In this document: positions 55,777 through 64,000 of the stretch, piece by piece
How the letters are laid out: each line of letters starts with the position of its first letter
Position numbering within the stretch: the first letter of the stretch is position 1
Source: Flavobacterium marginilacus
GTDB taxonomy: Bacteria > Bacteroidota > Bacteroidia > Flavobacteriales > Flavobacteriaceae
Assembly: GCF_026870155.1 (NCBI RefSeq)
Contig: NZ_CP113975.1
Coordinates: forward strand, 4,712,001 to 4,776,000
DNA: 64,000 nucleotides
Direction of reading: 5' to 3'
Notes under the pieces: model-generated
What the model was told of the DNA's origin: nothing
What the model saw: the letters and a program-made list of their open reading frames with translations, nothing else
Database searches by the model: none
Made by a program: the position numbers and the translations under genes

Positions 55777-56457
55777 TTATTCTCTAGGCAGTATATCATC
55801 TATTTTGTCATGCTTGATAATTTTGGCATTGACCATAAAATAAACATACTCAGCTATATTGGTACAATGTTCTGAAATACGTTCTAAATGTTTTAAAACA
55901 ATTATTAAGTTCGTTCCAGAAACAACCGCCTTGGAATTCGTTTTCATTTCATTGATAATTTCATGAATAGTATCTTCTGATTTGTTTTTGATTTCTTTGC
56001 TCAAAACAAATATCTCTCCGATCGTGCTTTCCTGACGTGTTAAAAAATAATTATTCGTTTTGGCAGTAATCAGTTCTACCTGTTTGGTTATATCAGCAAT
56101 AGAAAACTTCACAATCAAATCGTGTTTTTCTTTGATGTTTTTTGACTTTTTTACAATGCTAAGAGACAAATCACCTATGCGCTCAATTTCATTGCTAATC
56201 TGCATCGCCGACATAATAAAACGCAGATCCGAAGCTACAGGCTGCTGCAATGCAAAGATACTTTGACAGATTTCATCAATCTTAACATCCAGTTTATCAA
56301 TTTTAGATTCCGTTTTTTTTATGATTTTTTCTTCTGCCACTCCTGGCTCCTGCAAAAGTATTTTAACGGCTTCACTCACTTGGTTTTCCGCCAATTGCCC
56401 GATTTTTTCAATAATGCCTTTTAATTTTCCTAATTCTATTTCGAAATGTGTTGTCAT
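55777..56457 (-). CDS. phoU: Phosphate signalling protein PhoU
   Basis: 226 aa in two three-helix-bundle repeats with E/D-rich metal-binding turns (ISNEIERIGDLSLSI and LKHLERISEHCTNIAEYVYFM). Links Pst transporter state to PhoR and prevents runaway phosphate uptake. Last gene of the pst operon, 148 bp after pstB. Confidence 0.94.
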   Translation of the reverse strand: MTTHFEIELGKLKGIIEKIGQLAENQVSEAVKILLQEPGVAEEKIIKKTESKIDKLDVKIDEICQSIFALQQPVASDLRFIMSAMQISNEIERIGDLSLSIVKKSKNIKEKHDLIVKFSIADITKQVELITAKTNNYFLTRQESTIGEIFVLSKEIKNKSEDTIHEIINEMKTNSKAVVSGTNLIIVLKHLERISEHCTNIAEYVYFMVNAKIIKHDKIDDILPRE

Positions 56458-56605
56458 CTTTTTTTATTTAAAAGTTTAAAAATTGTTTACAAGTTTAAAA
56501 AAATTAAACGTTTAATAATCTAAGGGAAATTATACTAAGCAGCGAATCAACATCACTCCCCGCGAATTAAACGATTTAAAACCATATTAAACTAATTTTA
56601 AACAA

Positions 56606-57364
56606 TTATCCAAATCTTCCCGTAATATAATCTTCGGTTTGTTTTTGGACAGGATTAGTAAATATCGCATTTGTTTTGCCCATTTCTATTAAATTCCCCA
56701 TATAAAAGAAAGCAGTCTGGTCACTCGTTCTCGCAGCCTGCTGCATATTATGGGTAACAATAATGATGGTGTACTGTTCTTTTAGCTGATGAATCAGTTC
56801 CTCAATTTTTGAAGTCGAAATAGGATCTAATGCACTCGCTGGCTCATCCATCAAAATAATGTCCGGACTTACCGCCAATGTTCTTCCTATACACAAACGC
56901 TGCTGCTGACCGCCCGAAAGCCCGAGTGCCGAATCATCCAGACGGTCTTTCAGCTCATCCCAGATAGCTGCCTGACGCAGTGAAGTTTCTACGATTTCAT
57001 CCAATTGCGCTTTATCTTTTATTCCGTTGATTCTAGGACCGTAAGCAATATTTTCATAAATGGATTTTGGAAAAGGATTCGATTTTTGAAAAACCATTCC
57101 AATCTTTTTGCGGATATTAACAACATCAACATTTTTATTATAAATATCAATTCCTTCCACAAGCATTTCTCCTTTAATAGAAACACTAGGAATCAAATCA
57201 TTCATTCTGTTAATGCATCTCAAAAAAGTAGATTTCCCGCAGCCAGAAGGTCCAATCAAGGCAGTCACTTTATTGGCCGGAATTTCCATTGTGATTTCGT
57301 TAAGTGCTTTTTTTTCACCGTAGTACAGTGACAAATCATTAACTTTTATTTTTATGTCTTTCAT
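56606..57364 (-). CDS. pstB: Phosphate ABC transporter ATPase PstB
   Basis: 252 aa: Walker [10 protein letters not shown], signature LSGGQQQR, Walker [13 protein letters not shown] and switch HNMQQAAR. Drives phosphate import with PstA and PstC. Confidence 0.97.
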   Translation of the reverse strand: MKDIKIKVNDLSLYYGEKKALNEITMEIPANKVTALIGPSGCGKSTFLRCINRMNDLIPSVSIKGEMLVEGIDIYNKNVDVVNIRKKIGMVFQKSNPFPKSIYENIAYGPRINGIKDKAQLDEIVETSLRQAAIWDELKDRLDDSALGLSGGQQQRLCIGRTLAVSPDIILMDEPASALDPISTSKIEELIHQLKEQYTIIIVTHNMQQAARTSDQTAFFYMGNLIEMGKTNAIFTNPVQKQTEDYITGRFG

Positions 57365-57405
57365 ATTTTATATCTAAAAGGATAATTTATTTTATGAGCA
57401 AATCA

Positions 57406-58350
57406 TTATTTCGTTTTTCTTCTGATTCGTGCTCTAATGATAACTGCCACTATATTTAACGATAATGTCAAAATGAGCAATACCAAGGTTGTAGCAAACT
57501 GAATCGGCATTGTTTTCTCCACATCCGAAGACTGGGTTGACATGATATAAATATGATATCCAAGATTCATAAACTGATCGCTCAAAGAACCTGGCAGTGT
57601 AGCAAGATAATAAGCAGCTCCAGTAAACAGAATTGGAGCAACTTCACCCGCTCCCCTGCTCACAGCAAGAATAGTTCCGGTCATAATACCAGATACTGAT
57701 TCGGGCAGAATTACTTTGCGGATTGTCTGCCATTTGGTTGCTCCAAGTGCCAGACTTGCTTCTCTCATTTCTCTCGGAATCGTTTTTAGAGCTTCTTCGA
57801 CAGAAACAATAATAACCGGCAGCGTCAATAAAGACATTGTTAAGCTTGCCCAAAGAATATTAGGCTGTCCCCAGCGCAGCTGTCCGTCATTGAGAACGGT
57901 ATCTGCACCTGCCCCAATAAACTGTATAAAAAATCCAAGTCCAAAAAGACCAAATATTATAGAAGGCACAACAGCCAAGGTACGTACTGAGAATCGCACC
58001 GCTGCAGCAAATTTGGAATTTTCACTGGCATATTCTGTCAAATAAAGTGCTGTAATAGTACCAAAAGGAACTGCTGCAATAGACATTACTATAACCAAAA
58101 TAAAAGTTCCGATTAAGGCTGGAAAAATTCCTCCTTCGGTCATACCATTGGTTGGAAAAGAAGAAATAAATTCCCAGGAAAATTTGGTACGCCCTTGGTG
58201 TACTATAATTCCTAATATTATAAAAAGGATAGCAACAATAAGGATTACAGCCAATTGGGTTATCCCAATGAAAAATTTTCCTTTTGTTTCCGAAACACTT
58301 TTTTTACTGGAAAAAAAATGATTTTCTGTTTGATTTACAACTGTATCCAT
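57406..58350 (-). CDS. pstA: Phosphate ABC transporter permease PstA
   Basis: 314 aa, six TM segments, with the ABC-contact EAA loop EALKTIPREMREASLALGATKWQTI. Two bp after pstC and 41 bp before pstB. Confidence 0.95.
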   Translation of the reverse strand: MDTVVNQTENHFFSSKKSVSETKGKFFIGITQLAVILIVAILFIILGIIVHQGRTKFSWEFISSFPTNGMTEGGIFPALIGTFILVIVMSIAAVPFGTITALYLTEYASENSKFAAAVRFSVRTLAVVPSIIFGLFGLGFFIQFIGAGADTVLNDGQLRWGQPNILWASLTMSLLTLPVIIVSVEEALKTIPREMREASLALGATKWQTIRKVILPESVSGIMTGTILAVSRGAGEVAPILFTGAAYYLATLPGSLSDQFMNLGYHIYIMSTQSSDVEKTMPIQFATTLVLLILTLSLNIVAVIIRARIRRKTK

Positions 58351-58352
58351 AA

Positions 58353-59585
58353 CTATTTACCTTGGAATTTTTTCAATAATTTACCTTTCACATAAAACTC
58401 CGCTACTGCATTTAATGCAAATGAGAAGATAAAAAGCAATGAGCCTATAAAAAACAACACACTGTAATGCGTTTCTCCAAAAACCGTTTCGGCCATTTCA
58501 GAACCGATGGTTGCCGCAAACGTACGTACGCTTTCAAAAGGATTGGCAGAAACTAAAGCCGCATTTCCAGTGGCCATCAGCGCAATCATGGTTTCTCCAA
58601 AAACCCTTCCTATACCTAATAATAATGCTGCAAAAATCCCTGGAGTTGCCGCTGGAAGAATCACAAAAAATGCAGTCTGCCATTTACTGGCTCCCAAAGC
58701 TAAACTTGCTTCGGTATACGTTTTTGGTACAGCTGCCAGCGCATCTTCGGAAATTGTATAAATAATCGGAATTGCCGCCAAAGCCATAGCTACTCCTCCA
58801 ATAAAAGCATTCAGTCTGGAATCGTATCCAAAAACATCCTGAAAGAAACTTGCCAATACCATCAAAGCAAAAAAACCAATAACTACTGACGGGAAAGCAG
58901 CCAGCATTTCGATAATAGGTTTAATTATTTCTTTAACCCTTTTGGAAGCAAAACAGGAAGTATACAAGGCTGCCAAAACGGCCAATGGACCAGCAATAAG
59001 CATTGCGATAATAGTTACTTTCAGAGTTCCAATTAACAATCCGAACAAACCAAATCTAGGATTATCAGAAACTGGCACCCATTCTGTAGTAAAAAATGTA
59101 CTCCATGTTTTGTCTGCTCCTTCTTGATTTTGTGAAACTATTTCAGCCTTTTCATCTGTTGGAGAAACTGATAAATCTTCCTTTGGAGCATCTCCGTACG
59201 ATTCCGGCTTTAACTCTTCATTGGAAACAGATTCTGTACCATAGGTTTCTGGTTTTAATTCAGCTTCTGGCTCAGCACCGTAGGATTCCGGCTTCAGCTC
59301 TTCTGTTGTTTCAGCCCCGTAGGACTCTGGTTTCAATTCGGCAGCCGCTGCTCCGTAAGATTCTGGTTTATTAGCTGCAGCTTCAGTTACTGTTTTAGAA
59401 TCTGCCGAAGAAAATAATGGCAATGATTCTTTGAAGACAAAAATGAAGATTAAAAAGATAACTGCTATAGATAGAAAAGCAACTGATGAAATAATTTTTT
59501 CAGCAAGAAACTCAGAAATCCTGAATTGTTTCTTTAGGCTTTCTTCTGTAAAAATCTTTGTTTTTGGGGATAATTGGGAATCCAT
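58353..59585 (-). CDS. pstC: Phosphate ABC transporter permease PstC with repetitive loop insert
   Basis: 410 aa, about 100 longer than usual. After TM1 (residues about 34-52) there is an insert with five KPE(S/T)YG repeats at residues 73-78, 85-90, 98-103, 111-116 and 126-131, embedded in acidic E/A spacers. The remaining permease is standard, with EDALAAVPKTYTEASLALGASKWQ as the EAA loop. The insert would face the periplasm between TM1 and TM2. Preserves frame and so is not a sequencing artefact signature. Confidence 0.93.
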   Translation of the reverse strand: MDSQLSPKTKIFTEESLKKQFRISEFLAEKIISSVAFLSIAVIFLIFIFVFKESLPLFSSADSKTVTEAAANKPESYGAAAAELKPESYGAETTEELKPESYGAEPEAELKPETYGTESVSNEELKPESYGDAPKEDLSVSPTDEKAEIVSQNQEGADKTWSTFFTTEWVPVSDNPRFGLFGLLIGTLKVTIIAMLIAGPLAVLAALYTSCFASKRVKEIIKPIIEMLAAFPSVVIGFFALMVLASFFQDVFGYDSRLNAFIGGVAMALAAIPIIYTISEDALAAVPKTYTEASLALGASKWQTAFFVILPAATPGIFAALLLGIGRVFGETMIALMATGNAALVSANPFESVRTFAATIGSEMAETVFGETHYSVLFFIGSLLFIFSFALNAVAEFYVKGKLLKKFQGK

Positions 59586-59672
59586 TTTATTTATTTAGGA
59601 ATTCATATGTAGATACTGTCTGCATTTGTTTAAGATCAATTAAGGTTACTTTCATTTAGCATTCAGCAGACA

Positions 59673-59714
59673 TAAATATCCCTCATTCTGTAATATTTGA
59701 AGTGAGGGATATTT
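59673..59714 (-). terminator. Intercistronic hairpin between pstS and pstC
   Basis: Perfect 12-bp stem AAATATCCCTCA (59673-59684) / TGAGGGATATTT (59703-59714), without a strong T run on the minus strand. More likely an mRNA-stabilising or attenuating hairpin that lets pstS be made in excess than a full terminator. Confidence 0.6.
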
Positions 59715-59723
59715 TACTTTTTA

Positions 59724-60557
59724 TTATTTTAAAGGATAATATCCAACATCAGCAATAAGCCCCTGCCCTTCAGGACTCAAAATCCAATCGATGAAAGCTT
59801 TAGCCTCTCCTGTTGGTTTTGATTTCAAATACATATACAAATATCTTGAAATTGGATAGGTATGGTTTTTAATTGTAGCTGCAGTTGGCAGAATACCTGC
59901 GCTCTTATCGTCTTTCTTCACAGCACAGTCTTTTACTCCTTCAGCATATGCTGCACCGCCATATCCAATAGAATATTTATCTTTTTTCACAGCATTTACA
60001 ATCGCTGCAGTTCCAGGCAGAGTTTGGCACGATGGAGAAAAATCTGTTTTAACTACATTGTCTTTGAAGAAACCAAAAGTCCCTGAACTGCTTTCTCTTC
60101 CGTATAATTTAATTGGAGCATCAGGACCGCCAACTTCATTCCAGTTCGTAATTTTACCAGCAAAAATCTGACCAATCTGCTTCAATGTAAGCGATGCAAC
60201 TGGATTTGCTTTATTCAGATAAACAGACAAACCATCTTTGGCACAAGGAATTTCAACTCCCATTGTATTGTATCTCGCTTTTAATTTTTCAATTTCAGAT
60301 GCCTTGATAGGACGGCTTGAATTAGCAATATCTGTTGATCCGTTAATTAATGCCGCAAGACCTACTCCAGATCCGCCTCCTGTTACCTGAATAGAAGCTC
60401 CTGGATTTTTTTTCATATATACCTCTGCCCATTTTTGAGATAAAATAACCATTGTATCTGAACCTTTTACTGTCACTTTATTTACTGTAGTAAATGAAAA
60501 TCCAATAGTCATTACCACTACTAAAAGGACTGCTATTTTAAATTTAGTTGTATTCAT
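59724..60557 (-). CDS. pstS: Phosphate-binding protein PstS
   Basis: 277 aa from ATG 60557; the 14 codons upstream (MRFYFCRKLKRHLK) lie outside homology and overlap the leader. Signal peptide (FKIAVLLVVVMTIGFSFTTVNK), then KGSDTMVILSQKWAEVY, TGGGSGVGLAALINGSTDIANSSR and YGRESSSGTFGFF, the phosphate-binding loops. First gene of the pst operon. Confidence 0.95.
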   Translation of the reverse strand: MNTTKFKIAVLLVVVMTIGFSFTTVNKVTVKGSDTMVILSQKWAEVYMKKNPGASIQVTGGGSGVGLAALINGSTDIANSSRPIKASEIEKLKARYNTMGVEIPCAKDGLSVYLNKANPVASLTLKQIGQIFAGKITNWNEVGGPDAPIKLYGRESSSGTFGFFKDNVVKTDFSPSCQTLPGTAAIVNAVKKDKYSIGYGGAAYAEGVKDCAVKKDDKSAGILPTAATIKNHTYPISRYLYMYLKSKPTGEAKAFIDWILSPEGQGLIADVGYYPLK

Positions 60558-60582
60558 TTTTAAATGTCTTTTTAATTTTCGA

Positions 60583-60616
60583 CAAAAGTAAAACCGCAAC
60601 GTTAAGCCTATGTTAA
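60583..60616 (-). promoter_or_regulatory. pstS promoter with probable Pho box
   Basis: On the minus strand two TTAAC(A/G) repeats 11 bp apart (60611-60616 and 60600-60605) are followed after 9 bp by -7 TACTTTTG (60583-60590). The arrangement is repeated at the porin gene. Confidence 0.75.
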
Positions 60617-60748
60617 GTAAGCATTATTCAATCTTTACTATTTAACCATTTTTACAATAATTTTACAATAAATAAAAAGTAACATAACCATAAAAAGATT
60701 ACTAACACTGAATATCAGCAATATATAAGAAATAACACAGATAAAAAC

Positions 60749-60785
60749 TAAAAAAAGGCTGTTTCACAAATTGCAAAACAGCCTT
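60749..60785 (-). terminator. Terminator of the porin gene
   Basis: AAGGCTGTTT (60755-60764) / AAACAGCCTT (60776-60785); T run on the minus strand. Confidence 0.8.
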
Positions 60786-60828
60786 GTTTTATATAAAAAA
60801 TCACCCCGAATATTACACTAAAATTGTT

Positions 60829-62181
60829 CTAAAAGTTAACCTGAAATCTCAAAGTTGCAGTATTATTTCGAACATCGTCATTATATATGCCGCCAATAGC
60901 AGCACTCGTTTCGTTGATCGGCATTGTATATCCTAAACCAATTTTTGTATTGGTTGTAAAAAAGTAATGAAAAGCGAATCCCCAAGTATGTACTTTCAGA
61001 TCATTTATAACAGTCACGTCGTTTCCAGACAATTTGCTGTTTGGATCAAATGAATCGTAACGGATTCCCCCTTGGAATTTTGTTCCAAAGTTTTTCTCTA
61101 AAGTTACATAATAACCAAAAAAGTCTCTTTCACCGCTAAAATTAAATGAAGGGTTATTATTCACGATAGCACTTCCTGCAGTACCCGAAATAATCCCGGT
61201 ATTAAACTCCGATTTTAAAGCAATCCCTCCTAAAATATCATAATACAATTGAAGCTCTCCTCCAAACCATTGTTTTCTCAATTTATCTCCAACTGCTGCT
61301 GTAAATGGTTTATTATCTGTATCGCTATAGGTTCCTGCAGCAAAAACGGTATTTTTTCCATAAAAACCACTTGCTCCAAAATCAATTCCTAAACCTGCGT
61401 TAGGAAACTTTAAAGAATATGTTGCCCTTGCAACAATGTCTTTTTCACTGTCAACATCTGCAACCTGATTAGCAATTGGACCTTCACCAAAGTTCCCATT
61501 GAATGCAGCGATTTGAATTTTTAAAGGAATTTCATATTGAGTAATGAAATTCGCTTCAATTTTTGCTCCCAAATCTCTTTCCTGCGGATACAAAATACCC
61601 GACATTCTGCTTCTTTCTAAAATGATTCTGTCTCTTGAAGAAAACTCAACCTCATAATCCGGGCGGTTAAATTGTCCAACCCATAACTGAAAAGTATTAA
61701 TCCAGGTATCATTCAATTGAACGTACGCATCTTTTAGTGTTACTGCGCTGAAAGTAAAATTTGGCTGTAACACAAATGTCACTCCTTCCATAGGCTGGTA
61801 GGTGAATTTAACTCTGGCTCTTCTAATAACAAAAGAATTACTTACATCAACTGTATTGGTTGTTAATGGCACATTTGTTTCTGAAGTTCCTGGCTTTAAC
61901 TGAAATGGACCTCCTGAAGCTGGCACATTTTGATAATTATACATATCATACTGAACCTGCATGTATCCTGACATTCTCAGTTTAGACATTTTGTCAACCT
62001 GCTCCTGCAATGGAGATAATTGTTCATTTAAAGCATCAAATTTTAATTGATGTGCATTAATTGACTGCTGCAGGGAGTCAATGCTGATAGGTTTAATAGA
62101 TTTAACGGAGTCATTTTCTACTTCTTGAGCATTAACCATACCAAATCCAGACAACATTAATGCAACTATAACTTTTTTCAT
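60829..62181 (-). CDS. Phosphate-selective-type porin (OprP/OprO family)
   Basis: 450 aa. Signal peptide (VIVALMLSGFGMVNAQ|EVE), a coiled-coil-like stretch (SLQQSINAHQLKFDALNEQLSPLQEQVDKMSKLR), then barrel strands with VRRARVKFTYQP-like VIRRARVKFTYQPMEGV and QLWVGQFNRPDYEVEFSSRD, ending in NTATLRFQVNF (terminal Phe). Likely the outer-membrane path for phosphate feeding PstS. Placed between phoR and pstS, with its own Pho box. Confidence 0.9.
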   Translation of the reverse strand: MKKVIVALMLSGFGMVNAQEVENDSVKSIKPISIDSLQQSINAHQLKFDALNEQLSPLQEQVDKMSKLRMSGYMQVQYDMYNYQNVPASGGPFQLKPGTSETNVPLTTNTVDVSNSFVIRRARVKFTYQPMEGVTFVLQPNFTFSAVTLKDAYVQLNDTWINTFQLWVGQFNRPDYEVEFSSRDRIILERSRMSGILYPQERDLGAKIEANFITQYEIPLKIQIAAFNGNFGEGPIANQVADVDSEKDIVARATYSLKFPNAGLGIDFGASGFYGKNTVFAAGTYSDTDNKPFTAAVGDKLRKQWFGGELQLYYDILGGIALKSEFNTGIISGTAGSAIVNNNPSFNFSGERDFFGYYVTLEKNFGTKFQGGIRYDSFDPNSKLSGNDVTVINDLKVHTWGFAFHYFFTTNTKIGLGYTMPINETSAAIGGIYNDDVRNNTATLRFQVNF

Positions 62182-62211
62182 TTCTTTCTAATAAGAATGT
62201 TAATTTTGCCG

Positions 62212-62256
62212 CAAAGGTGATGCTGCAATGTTAAGTTAAAGTTAACACAATGTTAT
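62212..62256 (-). promoter_or_regulatory. Porin promoter with three-repeat Pho box
   Basis: Plus-strand TGTTAA (62229), AGTTAA (62240) and TGTTAT (62251) start at exact 11-bp steps; read on the minus strand they are TTAACA-like. Nine bp separate the last one from CACCTTTG (62212-62219), a one-off -7 element. Confidence 0.75.
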
Positions 62257-62383
62257 TTACATGATAATTTAATGTTAATGAGGGTTTTCTTAAGTAAACT
62301 AAAAATATTTTCCCTGCTTAAAATTCAGTTATATATTTGTATTTCAGTGTTTTAAATATTTGTTTTAATTTATTCTTAGATTA

Positions 62384-63484
62384 CTAAATCTTTAAATTTG
62401 ATTTCTTTTTTAAACCTAATTGATCCGTAATAAATGTCTTTTCAAGCGTAAATGAAAAATCAGACCCTATTCCAAACTCACTTTCGACGTAAATTTTTTC
62501 TTTATGCGCCTCAATAATATGTTTTACTATAGAAAGTCCTAATCCTGAACCTCCTTCAGTCCGCGAACCGCTTTTGTCTACTCTGTAAAACCGTTCAAAA
62601 AGGCGCGGAATATTTTGTGCTTCTATTCCTTCTCCGTTGTCAGAAATGCGTACCAAAACTTTTTTATTGGTTAAATTAACAATAGAAACTTCTGTCAGGC
62701 CGCCTTCTTTACCGTATTTAATGGAATTTACAATTAAATTTTCAACCACCTGCTGAATCTTGTCCTTGTCACCGTTTACAAAAATGGGCTGCAGATGATC
62801 ATTTTCAAAAGATAAAGTGACATTCTTTTTATCGGCTTTCATTTCCAACAAATCAAAAACATTCTGAATCAGTTTAACAATATCAAATTTTGTAAATTCA
62901 AGATTCAGATCTCCCGATTCTAATTTGGTAATCATATCCAGATCTTCAACGATATAAATCAATCGTTCAACACCTTTTTCGGCACGTTTCAAATATTTTT
63001 TTCTGATGGATTTATCTTCCATCGCACCGTCAATGAGTGTTGACAGATAACCCTGAACTGTAAACAGCGGTGTTTTTAGCTCATGAGAAACATTTCCTAA
63101 AAACTCTCTTCGATATTCCTCACGTATCTGCAGCATTTCTATTTCCAGCTTTTTATCCGTTGCAAATTTCTTAACCTCTCTAGTAAGAGTTTCCATATCG
63201 GTAGTGATCGGCTTATTGATAAAAGTGCTGGATTCTAATAATGATACATCATCGTATATTTTTTTTACTCTGCGGTAGATAAAACGCTCAACTCGATACT
63301 GAAGTACAAAAAAAGAAAACACATATACAAAAAACAGGCTGATAAAACCGAACAGGAGCATTTTGCTAAATGAAGGCCTATACAGTATTGAAGACAGGAT
63401 CATGCAAAATCCAGAGACAAACAAACTGATATACAATGCTGATTTTATAGCAAACTTGTAACTTTTTTTGAAACTAATATTCAT
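62384..63484 (-). CDS. phoR: Sensor histidine kinase, PhoR-type
   Basis: 366 aa: two TM segments at the N-terminus (residues about 13-60), then HisKA with FLGNVSHELKTPLFTVQGYLSTL (phospho-His) and the ATPase with NSIKYGKEGG (N box), DNGEGI (G1) and GGSGLGLSIVKHI (G2). No PAS domain is obvious. Downstream of an OmpR-type regulator and upstream of the porin, so it is inferred to sense phosphate status through Pst/PhoU. Confidence 0.9.
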   Translation of the reverse strand: MNISFKKSYKFAIKSALYISLFVSGFCMILSSILYRPSFSKMLLFGFISLFFVYVFSFFVLQYRVERFIYRRVKKIYDDVSLLESSTFINKPITTDMETLTREVKKFATDKKLEIEMLQIREEYRREFLGNVSHELKTPLFTVQGYLSTLIDGAMEDKSIRKKYLKRAEKGVERLIYIVEDLDMITKLESGDLNLEFTKFDIVKLIQNVFDLLEMKADKKNVTLSFENDHLQPIFVNGDKDKIQQVVENLIVNSIKYGKEGGLTEVSIVNLTNKKVLVRISDNGEGIEAQNIPRLFERFYRVDKSGSRTEGGSGLGLSIVKHIIEAHKEKIYVESEFGIGSDFSFTLEKTFITDQLGLKKKSNLKI

Positions 63485-63678
63485 TATTGATTTTGTGCGC
63501 GCATTATGGTTATTGAAAAGATTTTTAACTAAGATTCAAAGCTTCTAAGTTAAAAAAGTTTTATTACCTTTTCAAAACGTCAATATATTGATTATTGATA
63601 TTCGGGATGATTAATTATTTTACAAAATTTATGTATCGCTGATAAAATCAGATGATTTAAAATTTATGAGCTAAAAAA

Positions 63679-64000
63679 CTAAACTTCAAATTTATACCCT
63701 ACCCCTTTAATGGTTTTAAACAGATCATCACCTATTTTTTCGCGAAGCTTTCTAATGTGAACATCAATAGTTCTTCCTCCAACTACAACATCATTACCCC
63801 ATACCTTATCAAGAATCTCTTCTCTTTTAAATACTTTTCCAGGTTTAGATGCTAATAAATAGAATAATTCAAACTCTTTTCTTGGTAAAGCAATTTCAAA
63901 ATTATCCTTAACTATTTTATATTCCTCACGGTTAATTTCGATACCGCCTACATTTAGCGTTTCACTGCTTTGATCCTGCTCTTTTAATCTTCTTAACAAA
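63679..64000 (-). CDS. phoB: Response regulator, PhoB/OmpR-type, C-terminal part
   Basis: The frame runs off the window at base 64000; 106 residues of the C-terminal winged helix are present (LNVGGIEINREEYKIVKDNFEIALPRKEFELFYLLASKPGKVFKREEILDKVWGNDVVVGGRTIDVHIRKLREKIG). The receiver domain lies outside. It is the presumed binder of the TTAACA repeats at pstS and the porin. The kinase gene begins 194 bp further down. Confidence 0.9.
   Translation of the reverse strand, partial: LLRRLKEQDQSSETLNVGGIEINREEYKIVKDNFEIALPRKEFELFYLLASKPGKVFKREEILDKVWGNDVVVGGRTIDVHIRKLREKIGDDLFKTIKGVGYKFEV

Noticed and set aside
1..64000. tRNA, rRNA or tmRNA genes
   Set aside because: I read the larger intergenic gaps for cloverleaf-like arms and conserved GTTCRA words and found none; a computed scan could still reveal one.

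Overview
The window looks like the chromosome of a Flavobacterium-type member of the Bacteroidetes. It is AT-rich, Shine-Dalgarno sequences are mostly absent, and many genes carry the Bacteroidetes -7 promoter element TAnnTTTG. Family content fits as well: DUF3078, DUF3109, an SprA-like outer-membrane protein, TlpA thioredoxins, and short palindromic intergenic repeats of the kind common in flavobacteria. This assignment is inferred from content, not from a database match. No rRNA, tRNA or CRISPR array was seen.

Layout. 1-4.1 kb: the 3' end of an RNase E/G gene, a small secreted protein, and an overlapping trio (PAP2 phosphatase, GtrA, GT39 glycosyltransferase) that looks like a lipid-linked sugar module. 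4.3-12.7 kb: pbpC with a giant bacterial alpha-2-macroglobulin lipoprotein. 13-16 kb: tadA, a small inserted ORF, a TonB-C-like protein, and a Fic protein with a paired operator. 16-24 kb: dxs, DUF3078, dgt, RDD, and a divergent Lrp regulator/metE pair. 24-29.6 kb: a HigBA module, an SDR and an ArsR-type regulator divergent from an ABC exporter, two unknown proteins, and a PIN/DUF6364 toxin-antitoxin pair. 29.6-31.7 kb: a gene-poor mosaic with a 12-unit 22-bp array, an orphan antitoxin-like gene plus a degenerate copy of its 3' end, a decamer repeat, and a 35-aa membrane microprotein. 31.7-35.4 kb: nrdB-nrdA. 35.6-46.6 kb: housekeeping genes (DUF3109, MarC, a flavoprotein, an S41 peptidase operon, TerB, fbp, GNAT, aspartate kinase, a TlpA-like protein). 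46.9-55.5 kb: a 1144-aa SprA-like protein, a Lys-rich secreted protein, a glycosyltransferase, an IS4-family element with intact 9-bp target duplication, and a HEPN-motif protein. 55.7-64 kb: a complete phosphate-starvation cluster (phoB-phoR, porin, pstSCAB-phoU).

Regulation is unusually readable. Three TTAACA-like repeats at 11-bp steps precede the porin gene and two precede pstS, in both cases 9 bp upstream of the -7 element; they are probable PhoB boxes. The ArsR-type regulator has a perfect 20-bp palindrome in front of the ABC exporter and a near copy in front of the SDR. The fic promoter lies between two 27-bp inverted repeats of identical architecture. The nrdB promoter region has a 72/78-identical copy in front of the 35-aa microprotein.

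Several small genes (13518-13718, RDD, the microprotein) are bordered by duplicated upstream sequence, which suggests a recurring insertion route that duplicates promoters or gene starts. The strongest candidate for something undescribed is the 22-bp array at 29855-30118. Its units are built from interchangeable inverted half-sites and show an 88-bp higher-order period.
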